Below are positions 53,404-61,998 of a DNA stretch of 64,000 nucleotides, piece after piece; the stretch's first letter is position 1; the number at the start of each line of letters is the position of its first letter. The stretch is from an uncultured Colwellia sp. (GTDB lineage: Bacteria > Pseudomonadota > Gammaproteobacteria > Enterobacterales > Alteromonadaceae). The notes beneath the pieces were generated by a model, which saw only the letters and a program-made list of their open reading frames with translations, searched no databases and had not been told where the DNA came from. The stretch is from positions 1 through 64,000 of the forward strand of contig CAJXWZ010000015.1 of the NCBI GenBank assembly GCA_913062815.1, in the 5' to 3' direction. Both the position numbers and the translations under genes were made by a program.

Positions 53404-54135
53404 ATGCAATTAATTAATAAAAAAATTCTTATTACTGGAGCCACATCAGGCATTGGATTGAAACTAGTAGAAAAACTTTATCAAAATAACAACCTTTATA
53501 TCATTGCGCGAAACCAACATAAAATCAATGAATTACAAGATAAATTTCCAGCTATTATTGCTTATAAAGCCGATTTGAAAAATATTGATGAGCTTCAAGC
53601 GGCAGTTAAGCAATTTAGATTAGAAACAGAAAATTTGGATGTATTAATCAATAACGCTGCGGTGCAATATACCCCTACCTTTATAGACAATGATTTTAAG
53701 TTCGAATCAATCAATGATGAAATTACTACAAACTTTACTTCCTTATGCTGTCTGTGTTATTTGCTTTTTCCGCTTTTAAACCGTCAAAGCGAAAGCATAA
53801 TATTAAATATTAATTCAGGTTTAGGTTTAGTTCCCAAAACCACTTCTGCTATTTATTGCGCGAGTAAAGGCGCGATGAATATTTTTTCACAAAGCCTTAG
53901 ACATCAGCTCAAAGATACTCATGTAAACGTATTACAGGCCTTTCTTCCATTAGTTGATACACCTATGACCAAAGGAAGAGGCAAATCAAAAATGGCAGTG
54001 GAAAAAGTAAGTACAGAGATCATAAAGGGAATAGAAAAAACAATTCTTGATCATGATATCGGTAAGGTGAAATTTCTTCGTCTTATTAATAGATTACTAC
54101 CTAGTCTAGCAAAACAAATGATGGAGAAAAGTTAA
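53404..54135 (+). CDS. Short-chain dehydrogenase/reductase
   Basis: A 243-residue classical SDR. The cofactor loop TGATSGIGLKL lies at about residues 10-20, the NNAAVQ motif near 86, Ser in NINSGLGLV near 139 and the catalytic YCASK near 150. It resembles DltE-type oxidoreductases; the substrate is unknown. Start ATG at 53404 has GAGGA five bases upstream. First gene of a four-gene operon: the next start follows its stop after a single base. Confidence 0.9.
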   Translation: MQLINKKILITGATSGIGLKLVEKLYQNNNLYIIARNQHKINELQDKFPAIIAYKADLKNIDELQAAVKQFRLETENLDVLINNAAVQYTPTFIDNDFKFESINDEITTNFTSLCCLCYLLFPLLNRQSESIILNINSGLGLVPKTTSAIYCASKGAMNIFSQSLRHQLKDTHVNVLQAFLPLVDTPMTKGRGKSKMAVEKVSTEIIKGIEKTILDHDIGKVKFLRLINRLLPSLAKQMMEKS

Positions 54136-54136
54136 T

Positions 54137-54586
54137 ATGAAAAACGTACCTATTCATATATTTAAAACAATTTCTTTTATAGGGGCTATGAGTTTAATGA
54201 GTCAGCAAGTTAATGCTAAAAAGATAGTCGTTCATATTGACAATATAGATACTAATAAACCTGGCAATATTATGGTGATGCTTTATGAAAAGGATGGTTT
54301 TCCAAAAGATCATGCAAAAGCTATTGCTATGGAAGTGATTCCAGCAGTTATCGATAAAGTGACTATCCAATTTCCATCGGTGCCAGCGGAATTTGCAATT
54401 AAAGTCCTCCATGATGAAGACGAAACAGGAAAAGTAACTAAAAACTGGACAGGAATTTTTCCCGCAGAAGGCTTAGGTTTTTCAAATGGAGCCAAGTTAA
54501 GTTTTGGTCCACCAAGTTTTAACGATGCAAAAGTCAAACTCGTTGACATTACAAGTGCAGTTAAAATTAAAATTGTTTACCCGTAA
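54137..54586 (+). CDS. DUF2141 family exported protein
   Basis: A 149-residue protein with a signal peptide (cut near QQVNA, residue 27) and a DUF2141 body: VHIDNIDTNKPGNIMVMLYEKDGFPK, then FAIKVLHDEDETGKVTKNWTGIFPAEGLGFSNGA near residues 87-115, which is the family signature. Predicted to be a small periplasmic or extracellular beta-sandwich; function is not established. DUF2141 genes are often near carotenoid, lipid or light-response genes in marine bacteria; here it lies in an operon with an SDR and two membrane proteins. Confidence 0.88.
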   Translation: MKNVPIHIFKTISFIGAMSLMSQQVNAKKIVVHIDNIDTNKPGNIMVMLYEKDGFPKDHAKAIAMEVIPAVIDKVTIQFPSVPAEFAIKVLHDEDETGKVTKNWTGIFPAEGLGFSNGAKLSFGPPSFNDAKVKLVDITSAVKIKIVYP

Positions 54587-54597
54587 GGATATATATT

Positions 54598-55269
54598 ATG
54601 CGTGCTCTAATTAAATTGATGTTGGTGCTGGTTAGTGTCTTTGCGGCAACATTTATATTGGCAAAAATTAGCGGTGTTATCAGCATCGAAAAAATTGAGT
54701 TCTGGTTAACTACGGCAAAGAGTGTAGATGCGTTCTATTTAGCCATAATTATTGTTTTATTGTTGTTTTCCGACCTTTTTATTGCTGTTCCTACCCTAAC
54801 TGTAATGATATTGAGTGGGTATTTTCTTGGTCATTTTTATGGTGCTATGGCAGCCATAACAGGAGTAATGTTAGCTGGAATCTCAGGTTATATTCTTAGT
54901 TATATTTATGGTGAAAAGCTAGAAAAGTTAGTTATTAAAGATTATCAGCAAAGATTGGCACTAAGAGAGCAGTTTGAGCAATATGGCATATTGATGATTA
55001 TATTTTCAAGAGCCATGCCAATTTTACCCGAGGTAACTGCTTGCTTATCGGGTATGACCAAAATGCCTTTTGTTAAATTCTTACTAGCATGGACGATTAG
55101 TTCCGTTCCTTATACGTTAATTGCTACTTATGCAGGCTCGGTTAGTAGCTTAGAAAGCCCCAAACCAGCAATTATCGCTGCGGTAACTTTGACAGTAATA
55201 GTGTGGATCGCTTGGTTTATAATTCAACGTGTTACCAAACGAAAAGCACAAAGTGAACGACATGCCTAG
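54598..55269 (+). CDS. VTT (DedA/TVP38-like) membrane protein
   Basis: A 223-residue protein with five to six membrane segments and the VTT/SNARE-associated motif region: GYFLGHFYGAMAAITGVMLAG near residue 75 and FSRAMPILPEVTACLSGMTKM near 140, the re-entrant loop with conserved Arg-x-x-P. Relatives transport or scramble undecaprenyl phosphate or phospholipids. It overlaps the following DUF1624 gene by 8 bases, so translation is coupled. Confidence 0.88.
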   Translation: MRALIKLMLVLVSVFAATFILAKISGVISIEKIEFWLTTAKSVDAFYLAIIIVLLLFSDLFIAVPTLTVMILSGYFLGHFYGAMAAITGVMLAGISGYILSYIYGEKLEKLVIKDYQQRLALREQFEQYGILMIIFSRAMPILPEVTACLSGMTKMPFVKFLLAWTISSVPYTLIATYAGSVSSLESPKPAIIAAVTLTVIVWIAWFIIQRVTKRKAQSERHA

Positions 55270-55996
55270 AAAGTTAAATTACCTTAAAACTAGTCGACAT
55301 AATGGTGTTGACTTATTAAGAGCGATTGCGATTATTTTAATGCTTTTTTTTCATTTTCTCTATGACTTGAATTTTTTAAATCTAGTTGATTTTGATATTG
55401 CGGGCGGTCAATATTGGGCTATTTTTAGGAGCGTTATTGTATCCTTTTTTCTAATTACAATGGGAGCCAGTTTAACATTGGCATACCCTGATAAAATTAT
55501 TTGGAAAAATTTCATTAATCGTCAGTTTGCTTTAGCTATTAGCGCTTTAGTTATTTCATTGATAACATTCGTTGTGATTAAAGAAAATTGGGTGTTTTTT
55601 GGCATAATTCACTTTATTTTTGTGGCAAGCATATTATCTATTGCTTTTCGGCATTCTCCAAAAACATCTCTACTGATATTTGTTGCTATTATATCTGTTT
55701 ACTATTTTGAATTATTACATAGGCGATGGCCTTTTAATTTTATCGATGCATTACTTCCTCATAAAACTAATGACTTTGTAGCACTATTTCCTTGGTTAGC
55801 ACTGCCTTTTCTTGGCATTAGCTTAGCTAATCAAGTATTTTTCAAAAGTGAGCAAGCTAAGTCAATTAAGCTACCAGCGTTTTTAACTTTGATAAGCAAG
55901 CATTCCTTACTCATCTACTTACTGCATCAACCAATATTTTTTATTTTACTGTATGTTTTCATTGAAATATCTTCATTGAATAGCATATTAAATTAA
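55262..55996 (+). CDS. DUF1624 membrane protein (acyltransferase-like)
   Basis: A 244-residue protein with about seven membrane segments. The start RHNGVDLLRAIAIILMLFFHFLYDLNF is the signature of DUF1624 / heparan-alpha-glucosaminide acetyltransferase-like proteins, in which the His of the first helix is conserved; HRRWPFNFIDALLPHK near 160 and SKHSLLIYLLHQPIFF near the end also fit. Possibly transfers an acyl group across the membrane; the substrate is unknown. The ATG at 55262 overlaps the stop of the VTT gene. Last gene of the operon. Confidence 0.85.
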   Translation: MPRKLNYLKTSRHNGVDLLRAIAIILMLFFHFLYDLNFLNLVDFDIAGGQYWAIFRSVIVSFFLITMGASLTLAYPDKIIWKNFINRQFALAISALVISLITFVVIKENWVFFGIIHFIFVASILSIAFRHSPKTSLLIFVAIISVYYFELLHRRWPFNFIDALLPHKTNDFVALFPWLALPFLGISLANQVFFKSEQAKSIKLPAFLTLISKHSLLIYLLHQPIFFILLYVFIEISSLNSILN

Positions 55997-56069
55997 AGTC
56001 AAAACAAGGTAAAACCACATGAAATACCTATGTAGAGAGTCGCAGTATTACCTTCTTGTTAAGGCTATT

Positions 56070-56531
56070 TTATAAGACAAGGTTTTTAAAGCGGCCAAAT
56101 ACATATTTTTTGTAAATATTTGATAGTAATAGTGTGTACTTTGAGTAATCCATTTGTTTATAGCCAGATGATACTAGTAGGATAATTTCATCAGCTTCAG
56201 GGACGTTTTTAGAAATTTTACTTTCAATTTCGTTTATGATTTTTTTAGTTAATGGCTGCGTCAAATAATGATCTTTATATTCTAAGATCATGTCATTTAG
56301 GTCGCAGAGTAAGTAAATTACAGCACCTTCTTTAATCATCTCTACATCGATATCTAACTTATCGTCAACTACATTAACATCTAGAAATGAGAATCCATCA
56401 AAATCCTCTAAATCAATATAGGTAGTTTTATTGTTTGTTATATTCCCTTCACTTAGTAAATGATAATAAAGGAGCAGCACACTTGCCATTGCTGTATTGC
56501 CAATTGAGTAGTTGCTTTTATCGATAATCAT
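56070..56531 (-). CDS. Hypothetical protein
   Basis: A 153-residue soluble protein, acidic and rich in Asp, Ile and Leu. Family not recognised. The frame is open to 56600, but the ATG at 56531 (MIIDKSNYSIGNTAMASVLL) is more natural. A central VIYLLCDLNDMILEYKDHY segment followed by EADEIILLVSSG reads as alternating strand and helix, as in Rossmann-like folds. It converges on the DUF1624 gene. Confidence 0.5.
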   Translation of the reverse strand: MIIDKSNYSIGNTAMASVLLLYYHLLSEGNITNNKTTYIDLEDFDGFSFLDVNVVDDKLDIDVEMIKEGAVIYLLCDLNDMILEYKDHYLTQPLTKKIINEIESKISKNVPEADEIILLVSSGYKQMDYSKYTLLLSNIYKKYVFGRFKNLVL

Positions 56532-56600
56532 ATATACATCATTATCTCTAACGCCCCATGAAAAACTATACAAGAGTGTAATACGGACAAAGGAATACAC

Positions 56601-57148
56601 TGCCTTTTTCGACTTAACGGGCTAATCGCTATTTTTTTGTTATTTAATATCATGTTTAAATTTATAACTGAATTTTTCAGGATATATTAAATGAGTCAAT
56701 TGAACAGGTCGTTAACCTAGGTTAAATAAGTGCATTAAAAATTATTAAAGGACCATTTGTTATGTCATATGAATAAACACTATCTGACGTTAGTTACTTA
56801 ATAACTAGTACTATTTGAGCACAATTATTTTTAGCCTAAAGGAAGTTTCTATCGAGTGTCTGCTTTGGTGCTTGAGTTCAAGTGGCGAAGCCGCCTCTCA
56901 TCTACTCTAAGTTTCATTTTTACAGAATAATCTAGTAATGAGTAACAGGGCTTTAAATTCTTAATAATAAGATGTCGGTGTTTAGCTTTACAAGGCAAAC
57001 CAACTCGGCCCGCCCCAAATACACAGTAGATGCCAAACAGCCGAAACTGAGGCAATGGTACCGGCACTGATTAATAATTTTGTTTTTATACTAATGTACA
57101 AGACACTCATAGTGTTAGTTAATAGCGTTTGTTTAGGGCATATACAAG
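56601..57148. other. Gene-poor 548 bp stretch with second palindrome and repeat-like DNA
   Basis: No convincing gene. At 56712-56725 it holds the same palindrome as at 53332. From about 56849 to 57075 the base composition becomes more GC-rich than its surroundings, with a GGCG-AAGC-CGCC hairpin near 56883. The 72-codon minus-strand frame there (start PVPLPQFRLFGIY) looks like a repeat-derived spurious frame rather than a gene. Confidence 0.45.
56712..56725. promoter_or_regulatory. Second copy of the 14 bp palindrome
   Basis: TTAACCTAGGTTAA, identical to 53332-53345. The match extends to 18 bases (TCG before, A after) when the first copy is read on the minus strand. No start codon of a sizeable gene follows. 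Confidence 0.5.
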
Positions 57149-57520
57149 CTATAAATGCTTTACAAAGACATCATATATATTTTTATCAACTTCGGTGCCA
57201 TAGCAGCGAGTATGCTTAAATTCTCCATCTTCTTCATAAACACTCGAGTTATAAATAATATATTTAATCTCATTTTTTGCTTGTACTTTTGCTGGGAAGT
57301 TCTTCAAATTCTCAAGTCTTCCTAAGCGCTCAAACATGTCTGCTAAACAATGCTCATCTAATTGAAATTCTGAAACGTGATGGCCTACGTACTCATCTTT
57401 ACTATAACCTAGCACTTCTAATTCACACACGTTGGCATAAACAATTTCCCCCTCAGGAGAAACTGCGTGGATTCCTATGGAGGACTTATTAATAAAATCT
57501 TCGGGACTTTCTGAAAACAT
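57149..57520 (-). CDS. Single-domain PAS protein
   Basis: A 123-residue protein that is one PAS domain: SSIGIHAVSPEGEIVYANVCELEVLGYSKDEYVGHHVSEF (about 13-52) is the canonical start, and IIYNSSVYEEDGEFKHTRCYGTEVD the closing strands. No output domain, so it may act by binding a partner such as a kinase, or be a signalling remnant. An (AAAT)7 tract lies 43-70 bases upstream of its start codon. Confidence 0.85.
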   Translation of the reverse strand: MFSESPEDFINKSSIGIHAVSPEGEIVYANVCELEVLGYSKDEYVGHHVSEFQLDEHCLADMFERLGRLENLKNFPAKVQAKNEIKYIIYNSSVYEEDGEFKHTRCYGTEVDKNIYDVFVKHL

Positions 57521-57562
57521 AATACACCTACGTTAAACGGAGCGATTAAATATTCTTGATTA

Positions 57563-57590
57563 AAATAAATAAATAAATAAATAAATAAAT
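57563..57590. repeat. Tetranucleotide microsatellite (AAAT)7
   Basis: Seven uninterrupted AAAT units, followed by more A's, in the upstream region of the PAS gene. Such tracts can change copy number by slippage and alter promoter spacing. Confidence 0.9.
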
Positions 57591-57708
57591 AAAAAACAAC
57601 GATTGTTGATACTAATTAGCTTAAGCGAGAAAAAAGAAAAAGCCAATGTTATTTATGACGTGCTTAACTGTATTGATAAATTAACAACAATTAGCCAGTT
57701 GTTCTTCA

Positions 57709-58248
57709 TTAGAATGATGAACCAGGTTGTTTTAAAAACACGAGTTCTTCATTTGAAGACTTCCTACCTAAGATAGAGTTTCTATGAGGGTAGCGTCCAA
57801 ACTGCTTGATTATATCTCTGTGCTTTATTTCAAAATCTACATTTGATTGAATACCATTTTTTTCAAAGAGTGTTAATGCAACATCATGTATTTTTAATGA
57901 TTCACTATGCATGTAAGGCATGTAGAGAAATGATCTTTCAATTTCATTCAATTCAGCATCTTTTCCTAACGAGATTGCTTCTTGTGAAAGTGCCAGCGCT
58001 AAAGGATCCGATGAAAAGGCGTTAGGGGTATCTCTATATATATTTCTAGAAAATTGATCTAGTACAATAATTTCAGCTAATCGGCCTTTAGCTGTACTTC
58101 GCCAATCAAACAGTTCACCTTGACTGGCTTGCTGCAGTAAAGATAAGAACTTATTTTCTATGAGTTGATCAAACTCAGTGTCTTTAACCCACCACTTAGA
58201 CGGCTCTATATCTTGAAACCAAAAAGTTAACACATCATTAGGACGCAT
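57709..58248 (-). CDS. DUF924 family protein
   Basis: A 179-residue, all-helical protein matching DUF924: VLTFWFQDIEPSKWWVKD start, GRLAEIIVLDQFSRNIYRDTPNAFSSDPLAL near residues 55-85, FLYMPYMHSESLKIHD near 107 and FGRYPHRNSILGR near 150. The fold resembles TPR-like repeats; function unknown. Start has an AGGAG ribosome-binding site. First of several small minus-strand genes with separate short gaps. Confidence 0.93.
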   Translation of the reverse strand: MRPNDVLTFWFQDIEPSKWWVKDTEFDQLIENKFLSLLQQASQGELFDWRSTAKGRLAEIIVLDQFSRNIYRDTPNAFSSDPLALALSQEAISLGKDAELNEIERSFLYMPYMHSESLKIHDVALTLFEKNGIQSNVDFEIKHRDIIKQFGRYPHRNSILGRKSSNEELVFLKQPGSSF

Positions 58249-58280
58249 TTTATTCTCCTTTATATGACCGTTAGTTCTCT

Positions 58281-58631
58281 TTATGAAACTGAAGCGTTTA
58301 CCACTTCAAGCTTATCATGACGCTGTACGATATGAACAAAAGCAAGGAACTCATCTTCTGATTTTGAGTACCACTGTTTCCAAAAAACTCTGACATCGGT
58401 TTTTTTTCTAAAGACACCCATTAATTCACGTTTAGTAAATATACCTAGTGCCTTTTGATAAGACTTACACTGTGCTTCTAACTCCGCTTTAGTGACAATG
58501 TTTTTCATCTTGTCACTAAAGTCTCTGATATGCTTTTCATGGTTAATTTCAGTGGAACCATCCATTAAATTATCCATAATAGGGGCCACTAACGCCATAA
58601 TTTCATCATCTGAGAGTGTTAACCAATTCAT
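58281..58631 (-). CDS. Hypothetical protein
   Basis: A 116-residue soluble protein, helical at the start (MNWLTLSDDEIMALVAPIMDNLMDGSTEINHEKHIRDFS) and strand-like at the end (VRVFWKQWYSKSEDEFLAFVHIVQ). Family not recognised. It lies 14 bases downstream of the yjbR-like gene and may be translated with it. Confidence 0.7.
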   Translation of the reverse strand: MNWLTLSDDEIMALVAPIMDNLMDGSTEINHEKHIRDFSDKMKNIVTKAELEAQCKSYQKALGIFTKRELMGVFRKKTDVRVFWKQWYSKSEDEFLAFVHIVQRHDKLEVVNASVS

Positions 58632-58645
58632 AAGTTCCTCAACAG

Positions 58646-59011
58646 TTAAAGTTGGTTTAAACCAAGTTCTTTTTGTTTTGTTTTAGATAGCCCAAGCGAC
58701 ACGATACGATGTGATTCACTTAAGTAGTAACATAATTCTTCATGTTTTACTTGTTTACTATCATATTGTTGTATCCATTTCATGCCACGGTTAGCGAAAT
58801 AAGGAGCAGGCTTGTAACCTAAATAATCACTTAGGAAATCAAAATTCAACGGAGACGTTTTAAACGTAAAAGCAGGCTGTTTTTTATCAGACCAGCCGCC
58901 AAGAGCAAAGACTTTACCACCGACTTTCCAAACATGAGAGTTACCCCATTGCACCACATAAGTTGTAGCTGGTAATGCACCGCAGAATTTATTAAAGCTA
59001 TCGTAATCCAT
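58646..59011 (-). CDS. MmcQ/YjbR family protein
   Basis: A 121-residue protein of the YjbR family: FCGALPATTYVVQWGNSHVWKVGGKVFALGGW at the start and GYKPAPYFANRGMKWIQ in the middle, with the C-terminal helices ELCYYLSESHRIVSLGLSK. The fold is a double-wing/CyaY-like DNA-binding type; the role is not settled. It is followed closely by the gene at 58281. Confidence 0.92.
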   Translation of the reverse strand: MDYDSFNKFCGALPATTYVVQWGNSHVWKVGGKVFALGGWSDKKQPAFTFKTSPLNFDFLSDYLGYKPAPYFANRGMKWIQQYDSKQVKHEELCYYLSESHRIVSLGLSKTKQKELGLNQL

Positions 59012-59085
59012 TATTATTTTATACTTTAGTATGTTGCAGCTAAGGACTAGTAAAAAAATTACTTATTAAACAGTTAAGACGTTAA

Positions 59086-59460
59086 TCATACAGCCAGTTT
59101 TTCATAAAATTTAAACTCAATTAAATTTCCTGCAGGGTCATTGATAATGAACTTACCTGACTCACTGCCATCTTCATTTAATTTTTCTATAGGTGCAAGT
59201 TTAAAAGAGTTACTTGATGTTACAACTTTTTTAGAAAGTGATAACCATTCGGATTTGGCTAAAATCACCCCGAAGTGATCAATGGCTTGGGCGGGCATTG
59301 AAGTTGTTTCTTGGTGCAAGGTCAGTTGGTGGCCAAAGAAAATAATATCAAGCCATTGACCAGTATCACGACCTTTTTTGCAATCTAAAAAATTTATATA
59401 AAAGTCTTCTGCTGCTCGTAAATGCGGCACTACAAATGATAAGTGAAATGGGTTATTCAA
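59086..59460 (-). CDS. VOC (glyoxalase-like) family protein
   Basis: A 124-residue single VOC module: FHLSFVVPHLRAAEDFYINFLDCKKGR start, IIFFGHQLTLHQE near residue 45, DHFGVILAKSEW near 65 and FIINDPAGNLIEFKFYEKLAV at the end. Conserved metal-type His and Glu are present. The substrate is unknown. It is the third VOC protein of the window. Confidence 0.88.
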   Translation of the reverse strand: MNNPFHLSFVVPHLRAAEDFYINFLDCKKGRDTGQWLDIIFFGHQLTLHQETTSMPAQAIDHFGVILAKSEWLSLSKKVVTSSNSFKLAPIEKLNEDGSESGKFIINDPAGNLIEFKFYEKLAV

Positions 59461-59496
59461 TTTAATTCCTTTTAATGGAGGTGCTGAGTTACTTTA

Positions 59497-60096
59497 TCAA
59501 AAAGTGTAATTTACACCTAAACTAGTGCTTTTCCAGGTAGAAGACTCGCGAGAGTCAATTTTTAGCCTAGGTAGTGTCTGAAAGTCTATAAAAAAATTAA
59601 ATGACTCAGATAATTGATAATTTAAACCAATACCATAATTTATACCACTTTCTGAATGTTTATATATATAAGGGTAGGTTGTAGTTGTATTGCCTTCTAT
59701 CGTTGTATAGCTGTTCGTTGTTGTAATTTCATACTTACTTTTAGTTATTCCAGCCAACGCATAAATATTAAATCCATGACCTATAGGATAGGAGGCTTTA
59801 AAAAGAATAGCTTTTTGAGTATCTATCTCCTCCTTATATTTTGCATTTGGCAGTTTGTTTACATTGAATGGGTGGGAATAGCCTGAAGTACCTCCGCTAA
59901 ACCTTGTTTCTAAAGCCAAATATTGATTGTATTGATAGCCTGCAATAATCCCAAGGGTGTTAAATTCTCTATCTGGCGTAGAAGTGATCTTTTGCTCACT
60001 ATGATGTGTGCCAATATACCAGTTAGGGAAATCTTCAGCATTAGCTTGAAACGTTAACAGTAGAGGAGCAAATCTTATGAAGTATAGTTTTTTCAT
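59497..60096 (-). CDS. Outer-membrane beta-barrel protein
   Basis: A 199-residue protein with a signal peptide (cut near QANA, residue 20) and an OmpA/porin-like 8-strand barrel: alternating strands such as LGIIAGYQYNQYLALETRFSGG, AILFKASYPIGHGFNIYALAGITKSKYEI and YGIGLNYQLSESFNFFIDFQT, ending in VNYTF with a terminal Phe typical of Bam substrates. Probably an outer-membrane protein of the OmpW/OmpX-like class. Single gene. Confidence 0.85.
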   Translation of the reverse strand: MKKLYFIRFAPLLLTFQANAEDFPNWYIGTHHSEQKITSTPDREFNTLGIIAGYQYNQYLALETRFSGGTSGYSHPFNVNKLPNAKYKEEIDTQKAILFKASYPIGHGFNIYALAGITKSKYEITTTNSYTTIEGNTTTTYPYIYKHSESGINYGIGLNYQLSESFNFFIDFQTLPRLKIDSRESSTWKSTSLGVNYTF

Positions 60097-60286
60097 GTTA
60101 ATCCTTTAAATATTCTATGAGGTAATTGACTTAAACTGCTTATTGGCAATGCAGTTCGCTGCATTATGCACAGCTAAACTGAACAGTAGCTGAATGAATG
60201 CTAAATAAATTCATACGCATAAGCTTGACGAATATCTATTGTGCTGTATTGAACTAATTGGTGGGATATTAACGGTATAGCAAGTT

Positions 60287-60733
60287 TTACAAACACATTT
60301 TTAACTTTCGTCCAGTAAAAGTGAAGCCATTCTTTTGGTAGAAATTAAATGTTCTGTCCCATTCTTCATTTGGCGGTGCAGAAACGTCAATTCTGTGCCA
60401 CTGCTTTTTTTCGGCAATAAGGCGAATTTCTTCAAGAACCCTTTTACCCACACCTTGACAACGGTAGTTTTCATTGACCCATAGTTCATTGATTATGCCG
60501 TATTTTCCATGAGCAAATATTGAAAACGATTCACCTAAAGTAAAAAAGGCAACAGTCTCATTTTTCTCCTTCAAGCAATAAGCTTCATGGTTATTTGTGG
60601 AGGCTTGTAATTGCGAACAAATATCATCGAATACTTCATTGGAGGGAACGGCTTCTTTATCAAATAGTTCAGTATAAAGTAGCGTTATAAAGTTTTTGAT
60701 TTCGCTCTTTTCGGTAACCCTAGATATCTTCAT
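60287..60733 (-). CDS. GNAT family N-acetyltransferase
   Basis: A 148-residue GNAT: IINELWVNENYRCQGVGKRVLEEIRLIAEKK (about 82-112) holds the acetyl-CoA loop CQGVGKRV, and FYQKNGFTFTGRKLKM is the C-terminal element. The N-terminus ISRVTEKSEIKNFITLLY fits the first strand and helix. The substrate is unknown; it resembles aminoglycoside-6'-like and general small-molecule GNATs. Confidence 0.9.
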   Translation of the reverse strand: MKISRVTEKSEIKNFITLLYTELFDKEAVPSNEVFDDICSQLQASTNNHEAYCLKEKNETVAFFTLGESFSIFAHGKYGIINELWVNENYRCQGVGKRVLEEIRLIAEKKQWHRIDVSAPPNEEWDRTFNFYQKNGFTFTGRKLKMCL

Positions 60734-60772
60734 TTACATTCCTGATAGATTTTATATTGATTCATCACTAGC

Positions 60773-61246
60773 TTAGTCTGGTAATAATTCGCTAAGTTGT
60801 TGAATGGTATTTACATTTTTTGCAACAGAGGGAGGAGGGGCTTTGGTGTACCAGTAAGGCTGAATACCTACAGAGATAGCAGGTTTAACATCTTTTTCAA
60901 AGCTATCGCCTACCATGGCCACATTTTTTGCGGATACATGAAGGATTTCAAGAATAGCTGCAAGAAATTCTGGACTTCCTTTTGATATTCCTAAAGTAGC
61001 TTTACAGAAGTAGCCCGAGATATATTCACTTAAACCCACGCGTTCAAAGGCCTGCTTTATTTCTCTTTCTGTTGAGTCAGCAGCTCCGGTGGCAATATAT
61101 ATTGATGCCTTTTTAGAAAGGGCTTCGAGTACTTCTTTGGCGCCAGCAATCGCTTCAACAATGTCCCAGTCGCACATTTTTCCTTTGGCATCTGGAAAGT
61201 CCACCATTAAGGTGTTGCCCCAATCGAAAAGGTAAACGTTAATCAC
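60773..61246 (-). CDS. HAD family hydrolase
   Basis: A 157-residue HAD-like protein. Motif I is YLFDWGNTLM near residues 5-14: the first Asp is present, but the residue two on is Gly where most HAD phosphatases have a second Asp, so acid-base catalysis may be altered. Motif II Thr in IYIATGAAD near 53, motif III Lys in GISKGSPEF near 87, and motif IV VGDSFEKDV near 116. There is only a minimal cap. Possibly a phosphatase or an inactive relative. Confidence 0.85.
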   Translation of the reverse strand: MINVYLFDWGNTLMVDFPDAKGKMCDWDIVEAIAGAKEVLEALSKKASIYIATGAADSTEREIKQAFERVGLSEYISGYFCKATLGISKGSPEFLAAILEILHVSAKNVAMVGDSFEKDVKPAISVGIQPYWYTKAPPPSVAKNVNTIQQLSELLPD

Positions 61247-61497
61247 TCAACCTCCGTTGAAATATTCTGTAGATGTAAGTATTCAAAAGTCAATATATTG
61301 CACTACGACTCAACAGTCTAATCTTTTGAATAAAGAAAGCTGAACTAAAGATAAGTAGAGTTCAAGGAAGGTTTGATACGAAATAGCGACGACAGCAAAT
61401 AAATTAAGTAATGCTGAAATTGCTCAGCGATTGATGCTATTCATAATTTTTTTATGAACAATATAGTGACTCAGTGCTTAATAACTATATGAGGTGT

Positions 61498-61863
61498 TCA
61501 CTCGGAGTTATTACATCCAATATTACGTTTTTTTATTTCTTGCAGATCGTCGCTAAATGAAAATAATATTTCGTCATGATCATCGAGAAAATTTTTGCCA
61601 AAGTAGTAAGGGAAGCTCTTCGCTTTGCCAATCAATAATTCATACTTTTCAATAGAATGAAGCACATAGCCGTAAAATCCGGAATATTCATTATTACAGC
61701 TGTCTACATATTCAGTTAATAGCCTAGAAGCGATGGATATTTCTCGCTGAAAGTCATTAATCTCATCTGATAACTTAAATCTTGAGGCTTGGTAATGTGC
61801 AATACCATAGCCTATCAAGATCATTAATAAAAAAGGGATGATTTTCTTAACACTAAACTTCAT
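61498..61863 (-). CDS. Hypothetical membrane-anchored protein
   Basis: A 121-residue protein with an N-terminal hydrophobic segment (about residues 8-23, KKIIPFLLMILIGYGIAHY) followed by a helical, acidic domain with two cysteines. The segment could be an anchor or an uncleaved signal. Family not recognised. Confidence 0.6.
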   Translation of the reverse strand: MKFSVKKIIPFLLMILIGYGIAHYQASRFKLSDEINDFQREISIASRLLTEYVDSCNNEYSGFYGYVLHSIEKYELLIGKAKSFPYYFGKNFLDDHDEILFSFSDDLQEIKKRNIGCNNSE

Positions 61864-61998
61864 TTTGATTTGCCTAAACTGTTTTATACTGTATCTATTT
61901 CAATGCACTTATACTCGATAGAGCATAATCAACAAGATACATAAAACTTGAAGACGTTTGTCAGGTTGTTGAGGAATATTCTGATGGTAAAATTTAAA

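Noticed and set aside
56849-57067. 72-residue minus-strand frame
   Set aside because: The translation lacks normal protein character, there is no ribosome-binding site, and it coincides with a repeat-like, GC-richer island.
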